Assembly (NCBI GenBank): GCA_024640185.1
Contig: JAHEFN010000050.1
Location: 1-10,883, forward strand
Source: Gemmatimonadota bacterium
GTDB lineage: Bacteria; Gemmatimonadota; Gemmatimonadetes; Gemmatimonadales; GWC2-71-9
Reading direction: 5' to 3'
DNA: 10,883 bases
Each line of letters begins with the position of its first letter. The first letter of the stretch is position 1. A program made the translations under genes and the position numbers. Shown piece by piece: positions 1-6,403 of this stretch. The notes beneath the pieces are model-generated. The model did no database searches, was not told the origin of the DNA, and saw only the letters and a list, made by a program, of their open reading frames with translations.

Positions 1-2
1 TT

Positions 3-434
3 GCCCTTGCCTTCGGGCTGATCTTGCTCGCGTGGGGCCGCCTTCGCGGCCCGCGGACCCTCATGACCGTCGGGTTGGCCCTCACTGTCCTGGCCGGGGC
101 CGGGGCGGGTGGCACCTTCCTCACTGGTGAGCCGGCCGAGGAGGTTCTTGAGGACCGACCCGGATTCGATGAGGGACTGGTGCATGAGCATGAGGAGGCG
201 GCTGACTTCGCCCTCTGGCTGACCCTTGCGGCGGCGGTGACCGCGGCGGGCACTCTCTGGTGGAGCCGTGGTGGGGGCGACTATGCCAGGTCTGCCGTCG
301 CGGTGACCCTCCTGATCGGCGTCGTGGCCATGGGGGCGCTCGCCGTCACGGCGCTTCGAGGAGGCGAGATTTCCCACCCGGAGATCCGTTCGGGGGCCGC
401 GGCGGCGGCCGCCGTTTCACACGACGACGACTGA
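3..434 (+). CDS. Small membrane protein, 5' end outside the window (DUF2231-like)
   Basis: The reading frame is open from the left edge with no clear start in the window, so this is the C-terminal part (143 codons visible) of a longer gene; an internal TTG at 24 is probably not the start. Three hydrophobic stretches are visible: one entering at the edge and running through TVGLALTVLAGAGAGG, one at FALWLTLAAAVTAAGTLWW, and one at VAVTLLIGVVAMGALAVTAL. Between the first and second lies a soluble loop with TGEPAEEVLE, followed by a conserved-looking HEHEEAADFALW. This layout, a 'G-x-x-AEE' loop and then His-Glu-Glu-Ala leading into a helix, is what I remember of DUF2231-type predicted membrane proteins. 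The family has no settled biochemical role, although some members carry haem or redox domains. The protein ends in an Ala-rich tail and SHDDD. It converges on the MscS gene, with 15 bases between the stops. Membrane location is well supported; the family name is tentative. Confidence 0.75.
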   Translation, partial: ALAFGLILLAWGRLRGPRTLMTVGLALTVLAGAGAGGTFLTGEPAEEVLEDRPGFDEGLVHEHEEAADFALWLTLAAAVTAAGTLWWSRGGGDYARSAVAVTLLIGVVAMGALAVTALRGGEISHPEIRSGAAAAAAVSHDDD

Positions 435-453
435 CCCTACCGGGCGGGGTCAG
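431..453. terminator. Inverted repeat spanning both stop codons of a convergent pair
   Basis: CTGACCC (431-437) and GGGTCAG (447-453) form a perfect 7-bp inverted repeat with a 9-nt loop. The left arm contains the TGA of the rightward membrane-protein gene (432-434), and the right arm contains the complement of the TGA of the leftward MscS gene (450-452). It could act as a hairpin 3' end in both directions. There is no T-tract on either side, so an intrinsic terminator is not proven. Confidence 0.4.
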
Positions 454-1496
454 GACCGCTCGAGAAAGAGCGTCTGGGTCGGGTAGGCGAACTCGATGCC
501 CCGATCCTCGAAGGCGCGATGGATGTCGAGGTAGATCGCCTGCTGGACATCCATGTAGGTGCCGAAGTCGGGCACCAAGACGTACCACGCGGTCTCGAAG
601 TCGATCGACGAGGCGCCGTAGCCACTCAGGTGACTGCGGTCGCAGCGGGTGTGCGGCTGCGCCTCGACCGCGGCTCGGATGATGGCCGGGACCTCCTCGA
701 GCAGGGCCCGGGGGGTCTGGTAGGTCACGCCGAGGGTGAAGACGATGCGTCGCTCCGCCATCCGGCCGAAGTTCCGGACCCGCGAGGAGAGCAGGTCGGC
801 GTTGGAGAAGACCAACTGCTCCCCGCCGAGGGCGCGCACCCGGGTGGTCTTGAGCCCGATGAACTCCACCGTTCCCACCAAGTCGTCGACCACGACGAAA
901 TCCCCGATGACAAACGGCTTGTCGAGCACGATCGCCAGCGAGGCGAAGAGGTCGCCCAGCACGTTCTGCAGGGCCAGCGCGACCGCGATGCCCCCGACCC
1001 CCAGGCCGGCCACCAGCGCGGTGATGTCGACGCCGAAGTTGTCGAGGGCAAGCAGGAGCACACCGGCCCACACCGCCACCTGGACGAGGAAGCCGATCAC
1101 CCCGACCATCGTCGCGGCTCCGGGATCATCCTCCAGCTTGTCGCGACGGTATCGCCTCAGCATCGTGCGCGCCGCGGCGCCCAGCCAGAAGCCGAACTGG
1201 ATCAGCACCACCACCAGCACCAGCTGACGCACGACCGAGCGCGCCTGGCCATCGAGCTCGAGCGCGATGCTTCCCACCAGCATCCCGATGGCGGCGATGG
1301 TCCAGCCGCGGGTCGCCGTCAGGATGTCGGCGAGAAGGTCGTCCCACTCGTTGGCGGTGCGCTCGGAGAACCGGCGCACCCGGTTGACCACCACCCGGCG
1401 GATCGCGACCAGGACGAGGGCCACCCCGATCGCGATCCCGATCGCGGTCAACCACGTCATCGGGGCATTGCCGAGCCAGAGGCGGTCAGGGGGCAT
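450..1496 (-). CDS. MscS-family small-conductance mechanosensitive ion channel
   Basis: The 348-aa inner-membrane protein is predicted to open under membrane tension and release solutes during osmotic downshock. Hydrophobic helices lie near residues 14-33, 64-80, 88-108 and 131-152. The signature Gly/Ala-rich pore helix follows at about 157-190 (ALVAGLGVGGIAVALALQN), then the typical KPFVIGDFV entry into the cytoplasmic beta domain (193-201). The C-terminal alpha/beta domain ends with the IEFAYPTQTL motif typical of MscS proteins. At 348 residues it is longer than E. coli MscS (about 286) and closer to the five-helix YnaI/YbdG type. The start overlaps the dodecin stop (TGATG), which supports translational coupling. 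An internal Met at residue 13 (position 1460) just before the first helix is an alternative start. The family is certain; the subtype is inferred. Confidence 0.96.
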   Translation of the reverse strand: MPPDRLWLGNAPMTWLTAIGIAIGVALVLVAIRRVVVNRVRRFSERTANEWDDLLADILTATRGWTIAAIGMLVGSIALELDGQARSVVRQLVLVVVLIQFGFWLGAAARTMLRRYRRDKLEDDPGAATMVGVIGFLVQVAVWAGVLLLALDNFGVDITALVAGLGVGGIAVALALQNVLGDLFASLAIVLDKPFVIGDFVVVDDLVGTVEFIGLKTTRVRALGGEQLVFSNADLLSSRVRNFGRMAERRIVFTLGVTYQTPRALLEEVPAIIRAAVEAQPHTRCDRSHLSGYGASSIDFETAWYVLVPDFGTYMDVQQAIYLDIHRAFEDRGIEFAYPTQTLFLERS

Positions 1497-1699
1497 CAGT
1501 CGTCGAGGACGAAGGTGACCTTCAGGATGGCCCGATAGGCGCTGATCTTGCCGTCCTTCACGATCACCTTCTGGCCCTCGACCCAGGCCCCGGTGACGTT
1601 GCGGAGGGTGGTGTTGGCGCGCAGGACGCCCTGCTTGACGGCATCCTCGAAGCTGACCGACGAGTCGGCGATGAGTTCAGTGACTCTGGCGACTGACAT
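1496..1699 (-). CDS. Dodecin family flavin-binding protein
   Basis: This is a 67-aa protein of typical dodecin length. Dodecins assemble into hollow dodecamers that bind flavins (riboflavin, FMN or FAD, depending on species) and are thought to store or buffer them and quench their photochemistry. The fold is visible as strand MSVARVTELIADS, helix FEDAVKQGVLRANTTLRN, and two strands around WVEGQKVIVKDGKISAYRAILKVTFVLDD. Trp39 lies where the flavin-stacking tryptophan is expected, and DGKI-x-x-YR followed by KVTF is the usual C-terminal signature. A good Shine-Dalgarno sequence precedes the ATG. The stop overlaps the MscS start by one base, so the two are probably one transcript. The nitrilase gene lies 71 bases upstream on the same strand, so dodecin may have its own promoter there, though I could not find convincing -35/-10 boxes. 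Confidence 0.93.
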   Translation of the reverse strand: MSVARVTELIADSSVSFEDAVKQGVLRANTTLRNVTGAWVEGQKVIVKDGKISAYRAILKVTFVLDD

Positions 1700-1704
1700 G
1701 GGTG

Positions 1705-1712
1705 TTCTCCTT
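1705..1712 (-). promoter_or_regulatory. Shine-Dalgarno sequence of the dodecin gene
   Basis: On the - strand this reads AAGGAGAA, the strongest ribosome binding site in the window. Its core AGGAG (1707-1711) is 7 bases before the ATG at 1699. It fixes the dodecin start and, through the TGATG overlap, probably also drives translation of the MscS gene. Confidence 0.8.
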
Positions 1713-1770
1713 GGTTCGGGTGTCCTGTAAACCTAGCTCCCCGGTCCGGGCGGCCAGCGTCACAGGGGGT

Positions 1771-2754
1771 TCACTCCGCCGTGTCCCGCGTCGTGACGGT
1801 CGATTGCCGGCGACGATCGACGATGAGACGGGTGACGTCAGGACGGGAATAGTGGCCTGCGGGGTCGAAGTTCTGGCGCTCCTCGCGGACGAGGCGATGG
1901 TCGAGCGTGGCGACGATCAGCCCCCGCCACTCGCCGCGTGGCTCCACGAGCCAGTTGCCATCCGGGGACGCGATACAGGAACCGCCATCGGCGTACCACT
2001 CCGGTGGGCCAGTCCGCAATGACGCCAACTCGGTGATCGAGTCCGGCACGTCGTCGGCATGAAACACCGAGGAGACCGAGAGGACGTAGCTGCGGCCCTC
2101 GCGGGCGAGGACCCGGGTGAGGTCCGCCGTGTTGCGGACGCTCCCTGGCCAGAGCGCGACATGCAGGTTCTCGCCAAGGCCGTGGAGCGCGGCCCGTGGG
2201 AGGGGCATCCAGTTCTCCCAGCAATTGAGACCGCCCAGCGTGAAGGGGCCGACGCGCTGGACCCGGAGGCCATGACCATCGCCCGGTGACCACACCAGTC
2301 GCTCTTCATGCGTCGGCTGCAACTTGCGGTGCACATTGGTCACCACGCCGTTCGCGTCGATGGTCACCATCGAGCAGTAGAGTGAATGGCCACCGCGATC
2401 GGCCGGGCGCTCGATCACGCCGAGGACCACCGTGCACGCGGCGCGTCGAGCCGCATCGCACACCGTGGCGAGATCACCGCGCTCGATGTCGACGGCCTGT
2501 TCGGCATAGCGTCCGAAGAGCGCCTTCTGGATCGGGTCATCGAAGGCGGCCCCGCCCATCCGTTCCACCCACCAGGGGTAGCCGGGGACGAAGGCCTCAC
2601 CGAAGGCGACCAACTGGCAGCCGGACGCTCCGGCCTCCGCGACGGTGGCGACGACCCGGTCGATCGAGGCCGCACGATCGAGCCAGGCCGGGGCGATCTG
2701 GGCAAGCCCAACAACCAGGCCGTCGCCGTCGCTTGGTGGGCGGGTTACGTTCAT
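1771..2754 (-). CDS. Nitrilase (carbon-nitrogen hydrolase superfamily)
   Basis: The 327-aa cytoplasmic enzyme is predicted to hydrolyse a nitrile to the carboxylic acid and ammonia. The Glu-Lys-Cys triad is visible: Glu53 in FGEAFVPGYPWW, Lys144 in HRKLQPTHEER, and Cys178 in GGLNCWENWMPL. The second conserved glutamate of the family may be Glu152. The CWENWMPL surroundings, the ENLHVALWPG segment, the GGSCIASPDG motif near 257 and the C-terminal DPAGHYSRPDV (298-307) all fit true nitrilases (branch 1, arylacetonitrilase or cyanide-hydratase-like) rather than amidases. The start ATG at 2754 gives MNVTRP and has an AAGGGA-like ribosome site a few bases upstream. The open frame continues far upstream, but there it is a shadow of the dipeptidase gene. 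It is divergent from that gene, with a 66-bp gap. Substrate is unknown; the physiological role may be aromatic or aliphatic nitrile degradation. Confidence 0.95.
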   Translation of the reverse strand: MNVTRPPSDGDGLVVGLAQIAPAWLDRAASIDRVVATVAEAGASGCQLVAFGEAFVPGYPWWVERMGGAAFDDPIQKALFGRYAEQAVDIERGDLATVCDAARRAACTVVLGVIERPADRGGHSLYCSMVTIDANGVVTNVHRKLQPTHEERLVWSPGDGHGLRVQRVGPFTLGGLNCWENWMPLPRAALHGLGENLHVALWPGSVRNTADLTRVLAREGRSYVLSVSSVFHADDVPDSITELASLRTGPPEWYADGGSCIASPDGNWLVEPRGEWRGLIVATLDHRLVREERQNFDPAGHYSRPDVTRLIVDRRRQSTVTTRDTAE

Positions 2755-2820
2755 GGCGTTCCCTTTACAGGGCCCACGTCTTGCGGGCCGTTCATGGTCT
2801 CCATCGCACAAGGGTCGATA

Positions 2821-4116
2821 ATGCCGATCTCTTTCCCGTCCCGCAACGATCTCACCATGGTGGTGTGCATGATCGTCCTGCCGATGTCGCTTGGTGCCCA
2901 GGATCCCGAGGCGGAGTTGGATGCGCGGGCCAAGCGCATCCACGACCGAGTGCTGACGATCGACACCCATGTCGATATCCGGCCCTCGAACTTCACCCTC
3001 GATGGTCCCAATTACGGCACGCGACTGGCGCAGACCCAGGTGGACATCCCCAAGATGGAGACCGGTGGGCTCGATGCCGCCTTCCTGATCGTCTATGTGG
3101 GACAGAACGCCAACCTGACGCCGGAGGGGTTCGCCGCCGCCCGAGCCGAGGCAATGGAGAAATTTGCCGCGATTCACCGGCTGGTCGATTCCATAGCCCC
3201 GGATCGGGCCGAGTTGGCCCTCACGGCCGCCGATGCGCGGCGGATCCACGCCGCCGGCAAGCGGGCGATCTTCATCGGGATCGAGAACGGCTTTCCGGTG
3301 GGCGCGGACATCACCAATGTCGCCACGTTCCATGACCTGGGCGGCCGTTACATGTCGCTGGCCCACAATGGCCACTCGCAGCTCTCCGACAGCAACACCG
3401 GGGAGGCTGACGGGGTCTGGCTCCATCACGGGCTGTCGGATCTGGGCCGTGAGGTGATCCGGGAGATGAACCGGGTCGGGATGATGATCGACATCTCCCA
3501 TCCATCCAAGCCGTCGATGATGCAGACGCTGGAGATCACCTCGGCGCCGATCATCGCCTCGCACTCGGCGACCCGTGCCCTGTGTGATCACTCGCGCAAC
3601 CTCGACGACGAGCAGCTCCGGGCCCTGGCGAAGAACGGTGGCGTGGCACAGATCGTGGCGTTCAGCGGCTATGTCCGCTGCGATGTGACCCGCGACCCTG
3701 CCCGGCAGGAGGCGCTCGACGCCCTCGATGTGGAGTTTGCCCTCGATGGCCTCACGCGGGGTGCTCGCCAAGCGGTGTTGTCGGCGATGTCAGACGAACG
3801 CCGCAACCAGTATCTCGAGACCCGACGCCAGGTGAGCGAGCGTCGCTACCCCGGTGACGTCATCGCCTCGGTGACGGATGTCATCGACCATGTCGATCAC
3901 GCGGTCCAGGTCGCCGGGATCGATCATGTCGGGATCGCCTCGGATTTCGACGGCGGCGGCGGGGTGGAGGGGTGGCGCACTGCGGAGGAGTCACTCAACA
4001 TCACGCGCGAACTGGTCCGCCGCGGCTACAGCGAGGAGCAGATCGCCAAGATCTGGGGCGGCAACCTGCTCCGTGTGTTGGCCGAGGTGGAGCAGGTGGC
4101 GGCCGCGAGCCGATAG
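2821..4116 (+). CDS. Secreted membrane-dipeptidase-type zinc peptidase (family M19)
   Basis: This 431-aa zinc metallopeptidase is predicted to cleave dipeptides outside the cytoplasm. The metal site is recognisable: His50 and Asp52 in DTHVD, bridging Glu155 in GIENGFPV, His227 in DISHPS, His248 in ASHSATRAL, and Asp375 in GIASDFDGGGG. The catalytic core runs from about residue 38 to 420, the usual family length. The N-terminus has a signal peptide with hydrophobic core VVCMIVLPMSLGA and a likely cut before QDPE, so the enzyme is exported, probably to the periplasm. ATG at 2821 was chosen because AAGGG lies 6 bases upstream (2810-2814). An upstream in-frame ATG at 2794 has no ribosome site, and ATG at 2857 would remove the charged n-region. 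It is divergent from the nitrilase and its stop is 4 bases from the stop of the HerA-like gene. Exact substrate is not evident; the family also includes D-amino-acid and beta-lactam-hydrolysing members. Confidence 0.95.
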   Translation: MPISFPSRNDLTMVVCMIVLPMSLGAQDPEAELDARAKRIHDRVLTIDTHVDIRPSNFTLDGPNYGTRLAQTQVDIPKMETGGLDAAFLIVYVGQNANLTPEGFAAARAEAMEKFAAIHRLVDSIAPDRAELALTAADARRIHAAGKRAIFIGIENGFPVGADITNVATFHDLGGRYMSLAHNGHSQLSDSNTGEADGVWLHHGLSDLGREVIREMNRVGMMIDISHPSKPSMMQTLEITSAPIIASHSATRALCDHSRNLDDEQLRALAKNGGVAQIVAFSGYVRCDVTRDPARQEALDALDVEFALDGLTRGARQAVLSAMSDERRNQYLETRRQVSERRYPGDVIASVTDVIDHVDHAVQVAGIDHVGIASDFDGGGGVEGWRTAEESLNITRELVRRGYSEEQIAKIWGGNLLRVLAEVEQVAAASR

Positions 4117-4125
4117 GCCGCTACC
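4095..4125 (+). terminator. Strong hairpin across the convergent stops of dipeptidase and HerA-like genes
   Basis: GGTGGCGGCC (4095-4104) pairs with GGCCGCTACC (4116-4125) around an 11-nt loop: ten pairs, nine Watson-Crick and one G-U when read as + strand RNA. The loop and right arm contain the dipeptidase stop TAG (4114-4116), and the right arm contains the complementary stop of the leftward ATPase gene (4121-4123). On the - strand the wobble becomes a C/A mismatch, so it is stronger for rightward transcripts. A pyrimidine stretch (cttcctcttc) follows, but no clean T-tract. Confidence 0.5.
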
Positions 4126-5662
4126 GCTTCCTCTTCAGGTAGCGCTCCAGGACGCCCATCGCACTGCGCACCAGTTGGGTGCCCATGTTCGAGGCCGCGC
4201 GTGTCTTGAGGATCTTCTCCAGGCCGGTCGGCGTGGGCTTGGCTGTCCGGCGCCCTGAACGGGCGGTCGCGGCCCGGTCCTCGACCCCGATCGCCTCCGC
4301 CGCGGCTTGCCGCGTGTGGAGGTCGGCGAGCTTCGCCTCGAGCATCTCCCGGGCACTCTCTCGGTCCTCGGCGTCCCGGTAGTGCTTGACCTGGCGTGAG
4401 GCAGCGAGTCGCGTGGTGAGCTCGTCGTCCGGCAACGGCTTCATGCTGGCCGACGGGGCGATCAGGTGCGTGGCGACGGGGGCGGTCGGCGCGCCCTTGC
4501 GGGTGAGCACGGTCACGATCGCTTCACCGGTCCCCACGGTGGTCAGCAATTCCTCCACGTCGTACCACGGCGTCTTCCGGAAGGTTCGCGCTGCTGCCCG
4601 CATCGCCTTCTCGTCGTCCGGGGTGAAGGCCCGCAGGGCATGCTGGATCCGGTTGCCCAACTGGCCGAGCACATCGGCCGGGATGTCCTTGGGGCTCTGG
4701 GTGATGAAGATGACCCCGACCCCCTTCGAGCGAATCAACCGGACCACCTGTTCCACCTGATCCCGAAAGGCCTTGCTGGCGCCGTCGAAGAGGAGGTGGG
4801 CCTCATCGAGGAAGAAGACCAGTTTCGGCTTGTCGGCGTCGCCGACCTCGGGAAGGTCGAGGTAGAGTCGGGCGAGCATCCACATCATGAACGTTGAAAA
4901 GAGGGCCGGGCGGTCCTGGCTGTCGGAGAGCTCGAGGATGGAGATGACGCCGCGGCCATCCCGGTCGATCTCGAAGAGGTCATCGAGGTCGAACTCGGGT
5001 TCCCCGAAGAACATCCCGGCCCCCTGGGCATCGAGCTCGACCATCTCCCGAAGCAGCACACCCACGGTTTGCTTCGCCATGCCGCCGTACTCCGCCAACT
5101 CCGCCGCGCCCTCATCACTGAGGTACTGCAGCACCGCGCGCAGGTCACTGAAGTCGAGCAGCGCGAGGCCACGGTCGTCGCAGTAGGCGAAGACCATCGT
5201 GAGGACGGATGTCTGCGTCTCGTTGAGGCCCAACACCTTGGCCAGGAGCAGGGGCCCGAACGAGGCAACGGTGGCCCGGAGCTGGGCCCCCTTCGCACCG
5301 GTCAGGGAGAGAAACTCGACCGGGAAGCCGACCGGTGACCAGGGCGAACCGGTGGCCGCGCTCCGTTCATCGATCTTGGGATGCGGGGCACCCGGGGTCG
5401 CCAGTCCGGAGAGGTCGCCCTTGATGTCGGCCACGAAGACCGGCACCCCCGCGGCCGAGAGTTGCTCGGCCACCAATTGCAGGGTGCGGGTCTTGCCGGT
5501 GCCGGTCGCTCCGGCAATCAGGCCATGGCGATTGAGCATCGCCAGAGGAATGCGCACCAGCGGTTCGGGGTGGATGGCGCCGTCGCGCATCGGGGCGCCG
5601 AGGGTGATCGCGTCCTGGTCGGGAAACGCGGCGCGGACGTCATCCAGGAACGAGGGATCCAT
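4121..5662 (-). CDS. HerA-like P-loop ATPase (DUF853 family)
   Basis: This 513-aa cytoplasmic protein is a FtsK/HerA-superfamily ATPase of the DUF853 ('helicase HerA-like C-terminal') type. Walker A is GATGTGKT at residues 51-58, followed by the family's VFVADIKGDLSGLA segment (75-88). Walker B is LVFFLDEAHLLF (281-292), then the sensor-like FITQSP (319-324) and the arginine-containing LGNRIQHALRAF (335-346), which may supply arginine fingers in a hexamer. After about residue 425 comes a charged region, probably coiled coil or disordered, and a basic C-terminus (ERYLKRKR). The family is widespread, and a role in DNA translocation or processing is assumed from homology; no partner nuclease such as NurA is nearby. 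The start is 2 bases after the stop of the upstream lipoprotein gene, with no good ribosome site of its own, so reinitiation is likely. Family is sure; biological role is not. Confidence 0.93.
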   Translation of the reverse strand: MDPSFLDDVRAAFPDQDAITLGAPMRDGAIHPEPLVRIPLAMLNRHGLIAGATGTGKTRTLQLVAEQLSAAGVPVFVADIKGDLSGLATPGAPHPKIDERSAATGSPWSPVGFPVEFLSLTGAKGAQLRATVASFGPLLLAKVLGLNETQTSVLTMVFAYCDDRGLALLDFSDLRAVLQYLSDEGAAELAEYGGMAKQTVGVLLREMVELDAQGAGMFFGEPEFDLDDLFEIDRDGRGVISILELSDSQDRPALFSTFMMWMLARLYLDLPEVGDADKPKLVFFLDEAHLLFDGASKAFRDQVEQVVRLIRSKGVGVIFITQSPKDIPADVLGQLGNRIQHALRAFTPDDEKAMRAAARTFRKTPWYDVEELLTTVGTGEAIVTVLTRKGAPTAPVATHLIAPSASMKPLPDDELTTRLAASRQVKHYRDAEDRESAREMLEAKLADLHTRQAAAEAIGVEDRAATARSGRRTAKPTPTGLEKILKTRAASNMGTQLVRSAMGVLERYLKRKR

Positions 5663-5664
5663 GG

Positions 5665-6150
5665 TCAGAAGGTCACGTTGAACGACCCACTGGTCACCGA
5701 CAGCTGGCCGGTCGCTGCGGTCCCCGGTGCGGCCTGACCGGTGAACAGGAAGGTGCCCGCCGCGCCGGTACCATCGAGGGCGGTCACCGTCAGTGAGCCG
5801 GTGGCTGGTGAGAGCGCCGTGGTCCAGGTGCTGATGCTGCTGGTGCCGGAGGTCAGGGTCAGGAGTGCCAGTCCGCTGACATTTGCCGGACCGAGATCAT
5901 AGGTCCCGACCCCGGCGACACCTGCCACCGTGAGATTGATCTGTCGTGTCACCGTGCCATTGACCGTCCCGGCGACGGCGAGGATGTTGTTGCCGTAGCT
6001 GGCCTGGATCTGGGTTCCCGGGGGACTCCAGCTGGAGCCATCGACGGTGGCGCTCATGGTGCCGTGGCTGGTGGGTCCCGGGCCCGTGCCGGTGTTGCCG
6101 CCGCAGCCGGCGACGATCAGGGCGGCAATCACCGCAAGACTGGGCTTCAT
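5665..6150 (-). CDS. Small secreted lipoprotein, beta-rich (DUF6252-like)
   Basis: The 161-aa precursor starts MKPSLAVIAALIVAGC; the lipobox VAGC puts the lipid-carrying cysteine at residue 16. It is followed by a Gly/Thr/Pro linker (GGNTGTGPGPTSHG) and a domain of about 130 residues made of short Thr/Ser/Val/Gly-rich strands. Features such as MSATVDGSSW at the domain start, a GTYDLG turn, GTFLFTG, and a final GSFNVTF recall the DUF6252 family of surface-exposed beta proteins, which has no known activity. ATG at 6150 is preceded by GAGG with a 5-base spacer. A longer in-frame ORF extends upstream to 6207 but would bury the signal peptide inside the protein. It lies 2 bases upstream of the HerA-like ATPase gene. 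Lipoprotein export is well supported; the family is a recollection from sequence style. Confidence 0.85.
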   Translation of the reverse strand: MKPSLAVIAALIVAGCGGNTGTGPGPTSHGTMSATVDGSSWSPPGTQIQASYGNNILAVAGTVNGTVTRQINLTVAGVAGVGTYDLGPANVSGLALLTLTSGTSSISTWTTALSPATGSLTVTALDGTGAAGTFLFTGQAAPGTAATGQLSVTSGSFNVTF

Positions 6151-6279
6151 GATGACCTCGAGAGGGAAGGATGGGGATGGCGGAGGGACGCCGAGGGTGT
6201 TGCCCAATTGTCGGCCTGCCAGCCGCCTCGGGCAAGGGGCACCAAGGCGCGCCGGGGGTGTTCAGGCCGTTCCCGCCCG

Positions 6280-6286
6280 TTATCTT
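6280..6286 (+). promoter_or_regulatory. Possible -10 box for the tRNA-Ala gene
   Basis: TTATCTT lies about 10 bases before the tRNA 5' end, in an otherwise GC-rich region, and resembles a -10 element (TATCTT against TATAAT). The only -35 candidate is poor (TGTTCA near 6259). It is the most promoter-like spot upstream of the tRNA but stays speculative. Confidence 0.3.
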
Positions 6287-6296
6287 GGGCGCAGTC

Positions 6297-6369
6297 GGGG
6301 CGGTAGCTCAGTTGGGAGAGCACCTGCTTTGCAAGCAGGGGGTCAGGGGTTCGATTCCCCTCCGCTCCA
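6297..6369 (+). tRNA. tRNA-Ala, anticodon TGC
   Basis: A complete 73-nt cloverleaf can be drawn. The acceptor GGGGCGG (6297-6303) pairs with CCGCTCC (6362-6368) with one G-U, and discriminator A is at 6369. The anticodon stem CCTGC (6323-6327) pairs with GCAGG (6335-6339) around loop TTTGCAA, with anticodon TGC at 6330-6332. The T stem AGGGG (6345-6349) pairs with CCCCT (6357-6361) around TTCGATT. The D arm carries the usual AGCTCAGTTGGGAGAGC sequence. The CCA end is not encoded and must be added enzymatically. The next gene starts 34 bases downstream on the same strand with no terminator visible between them. Confidence 0.98.
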
Positions 6370-6403
6370 TCTCCGATCCTTCCCTCGACCCGGGCCTGCC
6401 TCG

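Noticed and set aside
1739..1751. CCCCGGTCCGGG inverted repeat as a nitrilase terminator
   Set aside because: Only four usable pairs around a three-base loop and no T-tract; too weak to support.
2770..2789. GGCCC-N9-GGGCC repeat as an operator between nitrilase and dipeptidase
   Set aside because: Only five G/C pairs in GC-rich DNA, and no promoter boxes nearby to give it a context.
2755..3771. Long leftward open frame extending the nitrilase upstream by over 300 codons
   Set aside because: It lies antisense to the M19 dipeptidase, whose catalytic motifs are intact; the nitrilase has its own ATG and ribosome site at 2754.
4121..6150. HerA-like ATPase as part of an antiphage defence system
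   Set aside because: It is of the widespread DUF853 type and no nuclease, Sir2 or other effector partner is adjacent; its neighbour is a surface lipoprotein.
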